Shown here piece after piece: positions 28,390 to 37,864 of a stretch of 64,000 bases of DNA; positions within the stretch are counted from its first letter, which is position 1, and each line of letters begins with the position of its first letter. The notes under the pieces were generated by a model that was given only the letters and a program-made list of their open reading frames with translations, did no database searches and was not told where the DNA came from. A program made the position numbers and the translations under genes. Where the stretch lies: positions 26,396-90,395 of the forward strand of contig NZ_JASJOF010000011.1 in the NCBI RefSeq assembly GCF_030163795.1, in the 5' to 3' direction. Source of the DNA: Roseicyclus marinus. Its GTDB lineage: Bacteria > Pseudomonadota > Alphaproteobacteria > Rhodobacterales > Rhodobacteraceae.

Positions 28390-29838
28390 ATGACCCGCGC
28401 GCTGATGATCCAGGGCACCGGCAGCAATGTCGGCAAGTCGCTTTTGGTGGCGGGCCTGTGCCGGGCGGCGCGCAAGCGCGGTCTGTCGGTCGCCCCGTTC
28501 AAACCGCAGAACATGTCGAACAATGCCGCCGTCACGGGCGATGGCGGCGAGATCGGGCGCGCGCAGGCCTTGCAGGCCTGGGCGGCGGGTCTTCGGCCCC
28601 ATACCGACATGAACCCGGTGCTGCTCAAGCCCGAAACCGATGTGGGATCGCAGGTGATCGTGCAGGGGCAGCGGCTCACGACGGCGCGGGCGCGCGATTA
28701 CCAGCGGCTGAAGCCGCAGCTCATGGCAGCCGTGCTGGAAAGCTTCGGGCGGCTCAAATCCGCCCATGATCTTGTGCTGGTCGAGGGCGCGGGTAGCCCG
28801 GCCGAGGTCAATCTGCGCGCGGGCGATATTGCCAACATGGGGTTTGCGCGCGCGGCGGACGTCCCCGTGGTGCTGGCGGGTGATATCGACCGGGGCGGCG
28901 TGATCGCGCAGATCATCGGCACGCAGGCCGTGATCGCGCCCGAGGATGCGGCGATGATCGCGGGTTTCCTGATCAACCGGTTTCGGGGTGATCCGTCGCT
29001 GTTCGACGATGGCTATGCGCTGATCGCGGAGCGGACCGGATGGCGCGGCTACGGGGTTTGCCCGTGGTTTCCCGATGCGTGGAAACTGCCCGCCGAGGAT
29101 GCGCTGGACCTCGCCAAGCCGCGCCGGGCCGAGGGGTTTCATGTGGTTTGCCTGACGCTGAGCCGGATCGCGAATTTCGACGATCTGGATCCGTTGGCGC
29201 AGGAACCGGGGGTGCGGCTGACCATGCTGGGCGCGGGGCAGGCCATCCCCGGCGACGCCGATCTGGTGATCTTGCCCGGCACGAAATCGACGCGGGGCGA
29301 TCTGGCCTATCTGCGCGCGCAGGGCTGGGATCTGGACCTTGCCGCCCATGTGCGGCGCGGCGGTCACGTGCTGGGGATTTGCGGCGGCTACCAGATGCTG
29401 GGCCGCGAGGTTGCCGACCCCGATGGGATCGAGGGGCCTGCCGGGGCCGATCCGGGGCTGGGGCTGTTGGACGTGGCCACCGTGATGACGCAAAAAAAGC
29501 GCCTGACCGAGGTTGTGGCCACGCATTGCGCCACCGGCGCGGGCTTTCATGGGTACGAGATCCATATCGGGGAAACCGACGGCCCCGACCGCGCGCGGCC
29601 CTTTGCCCGTGTCGCGGGCATGGCCGAGGGTTCGGTCAGCGCGGATGGCAAGATCGCGGGCAGCTACTTGCACGGCATGTTCCGCGATGACCGGTTCCGT
29701 GCGGCTTATCTGGCGGGGTTCGGGGTGCAATCGGCGACCGATGGCTATGACGCGGGCGTCGATGCCACGCTCGATGCGCTGGCGGCGCATCTGGAAACCC
29801 ATCTCGATGTCGAGGGGTTACTGGCCGCTGCCCGCTAG
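28390..29838 (+). CDS. cobQ: cobyric acid synthase, CobQ
   Basis: A 482-residue amidotransferase that amidates the b, d, e and g carboxylates of adenosylcobyrinic acid a,c-diamide. The N-terminus has [12 protein letters not shown] and '[13 protein letters not shown]', and the C-terminal class I glutaminase has ICGGYQMLG (about 333) and the YEIHIGET block. It follows cobO by 28 bases and is probably co-transcribed with it. Its end overlaps the convergent threonine-phosphate decarboxylase gene by 21 bases. Confidence 0.95.
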   Translation: MTRALMIQGTGSNVGKSLLVAGLCRAARKRGLSVAPFKPQNMSNNAAVTGDGGEIGRAQALQAWAAGLRPHTDMNPVLLKPETDVGSQVIVQGQRLTTARARDYQRLKPQLMAAVLESFGRLKSAHDLVLVEGAGSPAEVNLRAGDIANMGFARAADVPVVLAGDIDRGGVIAQIIGTQAVIAPEDAAMIAGFLINRFRGDPSLFDDGYALIAERTGWRGYGVCPWFPDAWKLPAEDALDLAKPRRAEGFHVVCLTLSRIANFDDLDPLAQEPGVRLTMLGAGQAIPGDADLVILPGTKSTRGDLAYLRAQGWDLDLAAHVRRGGHVLGICGGYQMLGREVADPDGIEGPAGADPGLGLLDVATVMTQKKRLTEVVATHCATGAGFHGYEIHIGETDGPDRARPFARVAGMAEGSVSADGKIAGSYLHGMFRDDRFRAAYLAGFGVQSATDGYDAGVDATLDALAAHLETHLDVEGLLAAAR

Positions 29839-30804
29839 GGCGTTTTCCAGCCTGTCCCATCCTGCGGCATGGCCGGGCAGACCCAGACGCAGCCAGCCCG
29901 TGCTGTAGGGAAAGGCGCGCGTCCAGATCCGGGCGCGGGCAAGGCGGTCGCGGGCGGCCATCGCGTCGCCGGTCTCGAAGGTGCGAAAGAGCGTCGTACC
30001 GCCGACAAGCGACCAACCGGCGCGGGCGGCGATCGCGTCGAGCCGTTCGGCATCGCGGGCAAGGCGGGCGCGCGTGGCCTGTTGCCATGTTTCATCGGCC
30101 AATGCCGCTGTTCCGGCCACGATGGCCGGACCGCTGACCGCCCACGGGCCGGACAGCGCGCGCAGGCGGTCGAGCGCTGCCGCCCCGCCGAGCGCGAAGC
30201 CCAGCCGCAGACCGGCCAGCCCATAGAACTTGCCGAAGGAGCGCAGGACCAAGGCCCGCTCGCCCAGATCGTGCAGCTGCGGGCAGAGCGACAGGTGGGG
30301 TGTGGGATCGGCAAAGCTTTCGTCGACGACCAAGAGGCCCACATCGCCTGCCAGCCGCGCCAGACCCTCGGGCGGCCAGACGCGCCCGTCGGGGTTGTTG
30401 GGGTTGACCACCACGGCCAGATCGGCGCCTGCCATGGCGGAGAGGTCGCTTGCCGCGCGCACCTGCCAGCCCTGCGCGGCAAGGGCTGCGGCATGTTCGT
30501 TGTAGCTGGGGCTGAGGACGGCGGCGGTGCCTGCGGGACGCAGCCGGGGCACGAGCTGGATCGCGGCTTGCGCGCCTGCAAGCGCCACGATGCCCGTCCG
30601 CGCGCCATAGGCCTTGGCGGCTGCCCGTTGCAGCGCGCTCATATCCGTGGCGGTGGGCAGGGCGTTGAGCGCATGGGGCGGGATCTGGGGCATCGGATAG
30701 GGCAGGGGGTTGATGCCGGTCGACAGGTCGATCCAGTCTCCGCCCCCATAAGCGGCGCGCGCCCTGTCCAGATCGCCGCCGTGATCGCGTGCCTGCCCGG
30801 TCAT
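29818..30804 (-). CDS. cobD: L-threonine-O-3-phosphate decarboxylase (CobD; CobC in Pseudomonas naming)
   Basis: A 328-residue class I/II PLP enzyme. The N-terminal [12 protein letters not shown] is the signature of this family and the cofactor lysine is in [11 protein letters not shown]. It makes (R)-1-amino-2-propanol O-2-phosphate, the linker for the nucleotide loop. It sits with the synthase that uses the product (cbiB) and with a kinase that probably makes the threonine phosphate substrate, so the aminopropanol branch is clustered. In Pseudomonas denitrificans nomenclature this is cobC. Confidence 0.92.
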   Translation of the reverse strand: MTGQARDHGGDLDRARAAYGGGDWIDLSTGINPLPYPMPQIPPHALNALPTATDMSALQRAAAKAYGARTGIVALAGAQAAIQLVPRLRPAGTAAVLSPSYNEHAAALAAQGWQVRAASDLSAMAGADLAVVVNPNNPDGRVWPPEGLARLAGDVGLLVVDESFADPTPHLSLCPQLHDLGERALVLRSFGKFYGLAGLRLGFALGGAAALDRLRALSGPWAVSGPAIVAGTAALADETWQQATRARLARDAERLDAIAARAGWSLVGGTTLFRTFETGDAMAARDRLARARIWTRAFPYSTGWLRLGLPGHAAGWDRLENALAGSGQ

Positions 30805-30807
30805 CCC

Positions 30808-31749
30808 CTAGCCTCCCGCAAGGGCCATGAGCGCCAGCCCCGCCCCGCACAGGATCATCGCCCGCACATAAAGCGCAAGACCCCGCGCCATGTCCTGCGG
30901 CACCGGGTCAGGGGATGCTGCGTTCACCCATGGCTCGGGCGAAACCGTGTCGCCATAGGCGCGCGGCCCGGACAGGCGGATGCCGAGCGCGCCCGCCATC
31001 GCCGCCTCGGGCCAGCCCGCGTTGGGCGAGCGGTGCTTGCCCGCGTCGCGCCACATCGCGCGCAGCGCCGCACCGGGGCGGGAGGCGACCAGCGCAAAGG
31101 CCAATCCCGTCAGCCGTGCGGGGATCAGGTTCACCAGATCGTCCAGCCGCGCCGAGACCTTGCCGAAATCCTCGTAGCGGGCATTGCGGTGGCCGATCAT
31201 GGAATCGAGCGTGTTGATCGCCTTGTAGGCGGCGATGCCCGGCAGGCCGAAGATGGCCCCCCAGAAGAGCGGCGCGACGATCCCGTCCGAGGCGTTTTCG
31301 GCAAGGCTTTCCAACCCCGCTCGCGCGACGCCCGCCGTGTCGAGGCGAGTGGGATCGCGCCCCACGATCATGGAGACGGCATGGCGCGCGCCCTCCAGAT
31401 CGCCCGCCGCAAGCGGACGGGCCACCGCGATCACATGGTCATGGAGCGAGCGCGCCGCGATCAGTGGCCATGCGAGGATCGCGCCCAAGGCAAGACCGAC
31501 GAACCCGTCTGGCTGCGCCGCCTGAACCGCCAGCGCGGGTAGGGTCGCCGCCCCGACAACCACAAACGTGCAGGCCGCGCCACGCGCCCTGCGGGACGCG
31601 ACGCCGCCCCGGTTCCAGCGGGTTTCGATGGTAGTGATCAGCGCGCCGATCCATGTCACGGGATGCCCGATCCGGGCATAGACCCGCGCGGGCCAGCCGA
31701 TCAGCGCGTCGATGCCGAGTGCCAGTGCCATCATCGCGGCGAAACTCAT
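30808..31749 (-). CDS. cbiB: adenosylcobinamide-phosphate synthase (CbiB; CobD in Pseudomonas naming)
   Basis: A 313-residue membrane protein with several hydrophobic segments, beginning MALALGIDALIGWP and containing HPVTWIG, ENASDGIVAPLFWGA and NAGWPEAAMAGALGI, all CbiB signatures. It attaches the aminopropanol (phosphate) arm to adenosylcobyric acid at the inner membrane. It is 3 bases upstream of the threonine-phosphate decarboxylase gene and overlaps the kinase gene by 4 bases, so the three are coupled. In the Pseudomonas scheme it is cobD. Confidence 0.93.
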   Translation of the reverse strand: MSFAAMMALALGIDALIGWPARVYARIGHPVTWIGALITTIETRWNRGGVASRRARGAACTFVVVGAATLPALAVQAAQPDGFVGLALGAILAWPLIAARSLHDHVIAVARPLAAGDLEGARHAVSMIVGRDPTRLDTAGVARAGLESLAENASDGIVAPLFWGAIFGLPGIAAYKAINTLDSMIGHRNARYEDFGKVSARLDDLVNLIPARLTGLAFALVASRPGAALRAMWRDAGKHRSPNAGWPEAAMAGALGIRLSGPRAYGDTVSPEPWVNAASPDPVPQDMARGLALYVRAMILCGAGLALMALAGG

Positions 31750-32531
31750 GTCCGCCCCCCGGTTTCGAAGTGCATCACGTGGTCGTAGCCCGCCGCACGC
31801 ATCGCGGCGCCGGCCGTTTCGGGCAGGGTGCCGGGGGCAAAGATCAACGCCCGGGCCGAGCCGGTATGCGCCCGCGCCCAGCCAAGTGCGCCAAGGCGTT
31901 GGGCAAGGCCCTCGGTCGGATCATCCCCGGGGCCACGACGCGCCGTGGTCCGGCTGGCCGACAGGCTGGCAAGGCGCGCGGCCTCGGACAGGTGGGGGCC
32001 TTGTGACCATTCCGCGATCAGGTCGTCGACCGGTGGGAAGTCGTGGTCTCCCGGATCAGTGCGGTATGGCGCGCCCCAGAACCCGCCGAGGATGGTGGCC
32101 CTTGGCGGGGGCGGCAGCGGCGCGAGGGCGGTGGCGCTGCGCGGGGCCCAGAGCACGGAATCAGGTGTGTCCAGCATCAGGGGATCGACCGCACCTTCGA
32201 CCGACAGGCAGGCTGCGGCGCAGCGCGCCTCGTCGCCGCCCGCCGCGCGCGCCAGCGCCACGAGCGCCGCCGTCGACATGCCCGCGCCCCCGCCGGGCGG
32301 CAGGTCGGGGGCGATGGTGATCTTGCCCCTTGGTGCAACCCCGACCGCTTCGAGCAGCGCCTTGGCCCGTGGTGTCCCGATCAGTCCCGCGGGATCGTCG
32401 AGCGCGAGCTGGGGCGCATCTTGCCATGTCGCCCGCACCCCCCTGTCGCGGCAATCGAGCGTGACCAGCGCAAGCGAGCCGCCGACAAGGCCCTGAATCC
32501 ATTCCCCGAAATGTCCCGCGACGAAAACCAT
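31746..32531 (-). CDS. GHMP family kinase, probable L-threonine kinase (PduX/BluE-like)
   Basis: A 261-residue GHMP-type kinase with the ATP loop PPGGGAGMSTAAL near residue 88 and a conserved early GHFGEWIQG. PduX in Salmonella, and BluE in Rhodobacter-type bacteria, phosphorylate L-threonine for the cobalamin linker. Position as first gene of a coupled set with cbiB and threonine-phosphate decarboxylase strongly supports that role. It overlaps cbiB by 4 bases. The assignment is from family and context; no residue proves threonine specificity. Confidence 0.82.
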   Translation of the reverse strand: MVFVAGHFGEWIQGLVGGSLALVTLDCRDRGVRATWQDAPQLALDDPAGLIGTPRAKALLEAVGVAPRGKITIAPDLPPGGGAGMSTAALVALARAAGGDEARCAAACLSVEGAVDPLMLDTPDSVLWAPRSATALAPLPPPPRATILGGFWGAPYRTDPGDHDFPPVDDLIAEWSQGPHLSEAARLASLSASRTTARRGPGDDPTEGLAQRLGALGWARAHTGSARALIFAPGTLPETAGAAMRAAGYDHVMHFETGGRT

Positions 32532-32711
32532 GGCTCAGAGATAGTGCCGCGCGGCGCGGCAGGCGCAGCCGATGTGCCGGGACATGACGCCGCGCCCCGG
32601 ACGCGCCCGCCCCGTGGCGAAAGGGCGGCGCGGCATCTGCGTCGGATCGGTCGAAGCTTGGGCCAAGATCGGGGTTTCCAAGGTTGTGCAAACCTGCTTT
32701 TTCACGAAGCC

Positions 32712-33227
32712 ATGGCAAAGTCGATCCTCATCACGGGCGGGGCCCGTTCGGGCAAAAGCCAACTGGCCGAGCGCATGACGCTGGGGCTGGGCGACCCCGC
32801 GATCTACATCGCCACCGCCGAAGCCTTCGATGCCGAGATGGAGGATCGTATCGCCCGTCACCGTGCCCGGCGCGGGCCGGAATGGACCACGGTCAACGCG
32901 CCGCTCGATCTGGTTGGTGCTCTCCGCGACAGCGATGGGCAGGGCAAGCCGCGGCTTGTCGATTGCGTCACGCTCTGGCTCAGCAACCTGATGCTCGGCG
33001 ATCACGATTGGGAGGCGACGGTTGCGGAACTGACCGATCTGGTTCCACGCCTGAGCGCCCCCGTTGTCTTCGTCACCAACGAGGTCGGATCGGGCATCGT
33101 GCCCGAAAACGCCTTGGCCCGCGCCTTTCGCGATGCTGCGGGCCTGTCCAATCAGCGCCTCGCGCAGATCTGTGATGAAGTCTGGTTCTGTGTCTCTGGC
33201 CTACCCCTGAAAGTGAAACCGCAATGA
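32712..33227 (+). CDS. cobU: bifunctional adenosylcobinamide kinase / guanylyltransferase (CobU; CobP)
   Basis: A 171-residue P-loop enzyme starting ILITGGARSGKSQLAE (Walker A), with the conserved 'RIARHRARRGPEWTTVNAP' region containing the guanylylated histidine, then VDCVTLWLSNLM and FVTNEVGSGIVP. It phosphorylates adenosylcobinamide and adds GMP to give AdoCbi-GDP. The ribosome site is weak. It diverges from the kinase gene and overlaps cobT by 4 bases. Synonym cobP in Pseudomonas. Confidence 0.94.
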   Translation: MAKSILITGGARSGKSQLAERMTLGLGDPAIYIATAEAFDAEMEDRIARHRARRGPEWTTVNAPLDLVGALRDSDGQGKPRLVDCVTLWLSNLMLGDHDWEATVAELTDLVPRLSAPVVFVTNEVGSGIVPENALARAFRDAAGLSNQRLAQICDEVWFCVSGLPLKVKPQ

Positions 33228-34228
33228 CCGACCTGTCCCACATCGCCCGGCTGGACGATATCCTTCGCCTCGATCTGCCGAGCCCCGATTCCGCTGCGAT
33301 CGAAGCCGCCCGCGACCGTCAGGCCCAACTGACCAAGCCGCCCGGGTCGCTTGGTCGGCTGGAGGATCTGGCGGCGTTCATGGCCGGATGGCGGGCAACC
33401 GCGCGGCCCCGGATCGAGCGCGCGCAGGCTTTGGTTTTCGCGGGCAATCATGGCATCTGCGCGCAAGGTGTGAACCCGTTTCCACAAGCGGTGACGGCCC
33501 TGATGGTCGCCAATTTCGAGGCGGGCGGTGCTGCGATCAACCAGCTGTGCAAGGTGGCGGGGGCTGATCTGACGGTCGTGCCGCTCGACCTTGACCGGCC
33601 CACCGCCGATTTCACCCAAGGCCCCGCGATGACCGAGGACGAATGTCTTGACGCGCTGCGCCGGGGGGCGGCGGCCGTCGATCCGCAGGCCGATGTCCTG
33701 ATCCTCGGTGAGATGGGGATCGGCAACTCGACTGTCTCGGCGGCACTGGCGCTGGCCGTTTGCGGCGGTGCGCCGGACGATTGGGTCGGGCGCGGCACGG
33801 GCAGCGATGCCGAGGGCGTCGCGCGGAAGGCAGAGGTCATCGGGCGCGGTCTCGCGCGTCACATGGGGCTTGCCCCCTTGCAGGCGCTGGCGGCGCTTGG
33901 CGGGCGTGAACAGGCGGCGATCTGCGGCGCGGTTCTGGCCGCACGGATGGCGCGTATTCCCGTGATCCTCGACGGCTACATCTGCACGGCGGCCGTGGCC
34001 CCACTGCACGGCGCGCGCGCCGACCTGCTCGACCATTGCCTGATTGGGCATCTGAGCGCGGAACCGGGTCATGCACGGCTGGTCGCGGCCATGGACAAGC
34101 CGCCGATCCTGTCGCTGTCGATGGCGTTGGGCGAGGGGACGGGGGCGGCTCTGGCGCTGGGCGTGCTGCGCGGCGCGCTGGCCTGCCATGACGGCATGGC
34201 GACCTTTGCCGAGGCGGGGATCGGCTAG
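33224..34228 (+). CDS. cobT: nicotinate-nucleotide--dimethylbenzimidazole phosphoribosyltransferase (CobT; CobU in Pseudomonas)
   Basis: A 334-residue CobT family enzyme that makes alpha-ribazole 5'-phosphate from nicotinate mononucleotide and dimethylbenzimidazole. Signatures: TKPPGSLGRLEDLA at about 37, VFAGNHGI, GEMGIGNSTVSAAL and the terminal MATFAEAGI that carries the catalytic glutamate. It overlaps cobU by 4 bases. The base-making bluB and the cobalamin synthase cobV are not nearby. This is not the chelatase subunit also called CobT in Pseudomonas. Confidence 0.94.
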   Translation: MTDLSHIARLDDILRLDLPSPDSAAIEAARDRQAQLTKPPGSLGRLEDLAAFMAGWRATARPRIERAQALVFAGNHGICAQGVNPFPQAVTALMVANFEAGGAAINQLCKVAGADLTVVPLDLDRPTADFTQGPAMTEDECLDALRRGAAAVDPQADVLILGEMGIGNSTVSAALALAVCGGAPDDWVGRGTGSDAEGVARKAEVIGRGLARHMGLAPLQALAALGGREQAAICGAVLAARMARIPVILDGYICTAAVAPLHGARADLLDHCLIGHLSAEPGHARLVAAMDKPPILSLSMALGEGTGAALALGVLRGALACHDGMATFAEAGIG

Positions 34229-34259
34229 GTCTGACGTCTCGGAAGGGTGTTCAGCCGAA

Positions 34260-34290
34260 CCGGGGTTGGGCTGCAACCGCCAAACCCCGG
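34260..34290. terminator. 8-bp inverted repeat between convergent cobT and sugar transferase genes
   Basis: CCGGGGTT (34260-34267) is perfectly complementary to AACCCCGG (34283-34290). It lies in the 154-base convergent spacer. No T-run follows on either strand, so it may be a weak bidirectional terminator or only a structured 3' end. Confidence 0.35.
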
Positions 34291-34382
34291 CAAAGGCGCG
34301 GCGTGGGCAAGTGTGGCAGGCGAAACCGTCAAAGCCGTTTCCCCGCCGATCGGGTCGGGTGGCGCGCAGCCGGCCGCAGCGA

Positions 34383-35585
34383 TCAGGCGGTGCCGCGCAC
34401 CCTGTCGCCCTGTCCACCGCCCCGTGCGGTGCGCAGGATCAGCCGGATGTCGGGCAAGATGCCGCGCAGCGCGATGTAATCGGCGTCGCGCCGGGCAAGG
34501 CGGACCGGGTCGCTCATGTCGATCCCTTCCACCTGCGCAAGGCCACTGATGCCGGGCAGAACCTCCAGCACGCCACGCTTGCGCCGTTCTTCGATCAGCT
34601 GGGTCTGGACCGGCAGGCAGGGGCGCGGCCCGATCAGCGCGATCTCGCCACGCAGGATGTTCCAGATCTGTGGCAATTCGTCGATCTTGGTGCGTCGCAG
34701 GAAGGCGCCCACCCGCGTGACCGACGCGGCCGAGACCTCATGCGTGCCCGCCTGCGTCGTGCCGACCTGCATGGTGCGGAATTTCCAGCAGGTAAAGACC
34801 TTGCCGTCCCGCCCGATGCGCGGCTGCCCGAAGAGACCCGGTCCGGGCGTATCGCGCTTGACCGCCACCCATGCGGCCAGCAGCACCCACCAAAACCCCA
34901 GAAGGATGGTGAGGGCGAAGACGTGATCCACCAGCCGCATAAAGGCGGCATAGACCCAATTGCCCCGTTGCGCCTCGGTCAGGATCAGGCGGTGATCCTC
35001 GCCGGGCGGCGCACCTGCCACCAGATGGGCGGCGATGCGGTCGATCCCGATAGTCGGGCGGAGCGCGGCCAGAATGCGAAAGGCAGGGCTGCGCAGCGCC
35101 GGGGGCAGGCGGTTCAGCGGCGCGAGCTTTCCCGCGAAACTGTCGCCCTGCACGGCGGGCAGGTAGAGGATCGACACCTCCGTCGCGCCCGCCGCTGCGA
35201 GAACGGCAGCCGCACCGCGCCGCTTGCTTTCGGCATAGGGGCTGGCGTTGCGCGGGTCGAGCGCGTGGATCGAGGAGACATAGACGAAGCGCCCGATCCC
35301 CGCCGCCTGCGCCGCGCGCAGCTGGTCCAGCGCGACATCCACGTTCACCGCATCGAAATCGGCCTGCGATCCCGGCCTGTCATTGTTGCGCGCGGCAAGG
35401 TGCAGGACAAGATCAACGCCTGCATCCGCGAGCGTTTCGGTCGTGCCATGCGGCAGACCGGGGAAAAGCCGCGCGAGGACCTCGGTGTCCCGCCCGAGAA
35501 GCAGCAGGTCGATCCCCGCCGCCTCCAACCGGGGGACAAGCTGGCGCCCAACGAACCCCGATGCACCCGTGATCGCGATCTTCAT
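34383..35585 (-). CDS. fused NAD-dependent epimerase / polyprenyl-phosphate sugar-1-phosphate transferase
   Basis: A 400-residue fusion. Residues 1 to about 200 are an SDR-type nucleotide-sugar epimerase (ITGASGFVG at the N-terminus, YAESKRRG with the YxxxK pair). Residues about 210-400 are a WcaJ-type initiating sugar-phosphate transferase: one membrane helix (about 215-240), FTCWKFRTMQ, then DELPQIWNILRGE and IGPRPCLP. It should load a sugar phosphate onto undecaprenyl phosphate to start a capsule, exopolysaccharide or O-antigen unit, with the epimerase part making or adjusting that sugar. It overlaps the upstream dehydratase gene by 4 bases. Confidence 0.88.
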   Translation of the reverse strand: MKIAITGASGFVGRQLVPRLEAAGIDLLLLGRDTEVLARLFPGLPHGTTETLADAGVDLVLHLAARNNDRPGSQADFDAVNVDVALDQLRAAQAAGIGRFVYVSSIHALDPRNASPYAESKRRGAAAVLAAAGATEVSILYLPAVQGDSFAGKLAPLNRLPPALRSPAFRILAALRPTIGIDRIAAHLVAGAPPGEDHRLILTEAQRGNWVYAAFMRLVDHVFALTILLGFWWVLLAAWVAVKRDTPGPGLFGQPRIGRDGKVFTCWKFRTMQVGTTQAGTHEVSAASVTRVGAFLRRTKIDELPQIWNILRGEIALIGPRPCLPVQTQLIEERRKRGVLEVLPGISGLAQVEGIDMSDPVRLARRDADYIALRGILPDIRLILRTARGGGQGDRVRGTA

Positions 35586-37561
35586 GGCGCCCCCTCCAGG
35601 TCAACGCCCATCGCTGCGCTGCCCTCGGCCTCCAGCGACGGATGAGCGGTCGGGCTGTAGCCCGTTCCCGCCTGCCGCAAGAGCGCCTGCACCGCCTCCA
35701 GATCCTCGTCCGAGGTGGCGCGGTCGAGGGCGTCGAGCAGCGGGGCAAGCTCGGGCATGGGCAGGTAGCCTTCCTGTGCGGTCATGATCTTGGGATGCGC
35801 CGTCGGCTTCGCATCGGCGCCGATCAGCAATTCCTCGTAGAGTTTCTCACCGGGGCGCAGACCCGTGATCCGCACCGCGATATCGCCCTCGACCCCGGTT
35901 TCTTCCTCCATCTTGGGCCTCAGGCCCGACAGCGCGGCCATGCGCAGCGCAAGGTCGAGGATCCGCACGGGCTGCCCCATGTCCAAGAGGAAGACATCGC
36001 CGCCCCGCGCCATGGCGCTGGACTGGATCACCAGCTGCGCGGCTTCGGGGATCGACATGAAATAGCGCGTGATCTCGGGATGGGTCACGGTGATCGGCCC
36101 ACCCTTTTCGATCTGTTGCCGGAACAGCGGGATGACCGAGCCCGAGGAGCCCAGCACATTCCCGAAGCGCACCATCGAGATGCGGGTGTCATCTTGCGCC
36201 TCGGCAAAGGCCTGACAGACCATTTCGGCCACGCGCTTGGACGCGCCCATGATGTTGGTCGGTCTCACGGCCTTGTCCGTCGAGATCAGCGTGAACGAGG
36301 TCACGCCCGCCGCGATCGCGGCCTCGAGCACGGTCTTGGTGCCGAAGACATTGTTGCGCAGCCCTTCTGCGACATTGCCCTCGACCAGCGGCACGTGCTT
36401 GTAGGCGGCCGCGTGGAACACGGTCTGAACGCAGTGGCGTGCCAATGTCTCGGACAGGCGGCGCTGCGATTGGACGGAGCCCAGCACGGCATGGATCCGC
36501 GGCGGATCGGCCAAGGTGGAGGCCAGCGCCAGAAGCTCCATCTGGATCGTGTAGAGCGCCGGTTCCGAATGGTCGAACAAGATCAGGTCGCACGGCGCTT
36601 CGCGCAGGATCTGGCGGCAGAGTTCGCTCCCGATGGAGCCGCCCGCGCCGGTGACCATGACGGCCTTGCCCCGGATATTGGCCGACATCAGCTCCGGCAC
36701 GGGGTCGACAGGATCGCGCCCCAGCAGGTCTTCCGCCGAGACATCGACGATGTCGGACGTGCGTGCGCGCCCGGTGATGATGTCTTCCATGTTGGGCACG
36801 GTGCGGACCCGTACGCCGAAATCGGCCAGATGCTCGATTATCTCGCGGCGCCGTGACCGGGGCGCGCGCGGCATCGCCAGAAGCGCCAGCTCGATCCCGA
36901 AATTCTCGACCAGACCGGGGATGTCCTGCGGTGCGATCACGCGCAGGCCGTTCACCTCGTTGCCATGGAGCGCCGGGTTGTCGTCGACCAGCGCGAGCGG
37001 CAGGTAGTCGTGGCCGCGCAACAGCGAGGCGACCAGTTGCTGGCCGGATGTGCCCGCCCCGTAGACGACCACCGGTGTCAGACCCTGGCGCAATTCGCGC
37101 CGGAACAATTCGCGCAGCACGAACCGCAACCCCCCGACAAGGATCAGCGCCAGCATCGCGTAGATGCCCGGCACCGAGCGCGGCACGGCAAGGGTGAAGG
37201 TCTGCGACACGATGAACAGGACCACTGCCGAAACAGCGATGCCGCGCGCGATGGTCACGAAGGCCCGGGACGAGATGTAGCGGATTACCGCCCGGTAAAA
37301 TCCCGTCACCGCGAAGAACATGATGGTGACGGGCAGGGTCACGCCGATGGCAATCCAGATGCGCGGGTCCGGCAGGAAAAAGAAACTGTCGTAGCGCAGG
37401 CCCATCGCGAGGATGAAGCTGGCCACCAAGAGGACGCAATCGGCCCCGACCTGCAAGATGCGCTTGTGCAGGCGCGACAGCGACAAAAGCCGAGCCAGAC
37501 CGCCGGGGGCGGGTGGGTTTCGCGACCTTTTGGGGGGGCTCGTCGGCATCCGTGCGATCAT
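35582..37561 (-). CDS. membrane nucleoside-diphosphate-sugar 4,6-dehydratase (CapD/WbpM/PglF type)
   Basis: A 659-residue protein with an N-terminal membrane domain of about four helices (30-150), an intermediate Rossmann region with VVYGAGTSGQQL (about 165), and a C-terminal SDR domain with VTGAGGSIGSE (about 305), AAYKHVPLVE and LISTDKAVRP. This matches UDP-GlcNAc 4,6-dehydratases that start bacillosamine or deoxyamino-sugar synthesis. In this family the usual catalytic Tyr is replaced by Met or Thr in the (S)MDK/TDK motif, as here. It is translationally coupled to the fused transferase, so the two probably make and attach the first sugar of a surface glycan. Confidence 0.88.
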   Translation of the reverse strand: MIARMPTSPPKRSRNPPAPGGLARLLSLSRLHKRILQVGADCVLLVASFILAMGLRYDSFFFLPDPRIWIAIGVTLPVTIMFFAVTGFYRAVIRYISSRAFVTIARGIAVSAVVLFIVSQTFTLAVPRSVPGIYAMLALILVGGLRFVLRELFRRELRQGLTPVVVYGAGTSGQQLVASLLRGHDYLPLALVDDNPALHGNEVNGLRVIAPQDIPGLVENFGIELALLAMPRAPRSRRREIIEHLADFGVRVRTVPNMEDIITGRARTSDIVDVSAEDLLGRDPVDPVPELMSANIRGKAVMVTGAGGSIGSELCRQILREAPCDLILFDHSEPALYTIQMELLALASTLADPPRIHAVLGSVQSQRRLSETLARHCVQTVFHAAAYKHVPLVEGNVAEGLRNNVFGTKTVLEAAIAAGVTSFTLISTDKAVRPTNIMGASKRVAEMVCQAFAEAQDDTRISMVRFGNVLGSSGSVIPLFRQQIEKGGPITVTHPEITRYFMSIPEAAQLVIQSSAMARGGDVFLLDMGQPVRILDLALRMAALSGLRPKMEEETGVEGDIAVRITGLRPGEKLYEELLIGADAKPTAHPKIMTAQEGYLPMPELAPLLDALDRATSDEDLEAVQALLRQAGTGYSPTAHPSLEAEGSAAMGVDLEGAP

Positions 37562-37864
37562 CCTGATGTCAGCGCGCGGTCAGGATCTGACCATGATCCC
37601 GTGGTTGGTTGCAGCCCCGACATCTGCGCGCCAAAGGCGTGAGACGCCCGGCGGGCTGACGAGGTAATGACCCGTCCGGGCCAAGGCTGCAAGATCAAAC
37701 GCCTGCCGGACAGGCCCTAAGGCACCGCTGCGACCCAGTTTTGCGCCCGCGCCGCCATGGTGCCGGATCGAAAGACGACGATCTTGCAACCACTTCGCGG
37801 TTGCCCTGCCGCGGGACCGTGTCACATTCACGCCGACGCCACCCATCCCGCTCCGGAGTTTCCG
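37562..37864. other. divergent intergenic region, no gene seen
   Basis: About 300 bases between the dehydratase gene (-) and the glycosyltransferase gene (+). It should hold promoters for both. I see no RNA gene, no riboswitch motif and no convincing small ORF; a longer in-frame extension of the glycosyltransferase is possible but lacks a ribosome site. Confidence 0.5.
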
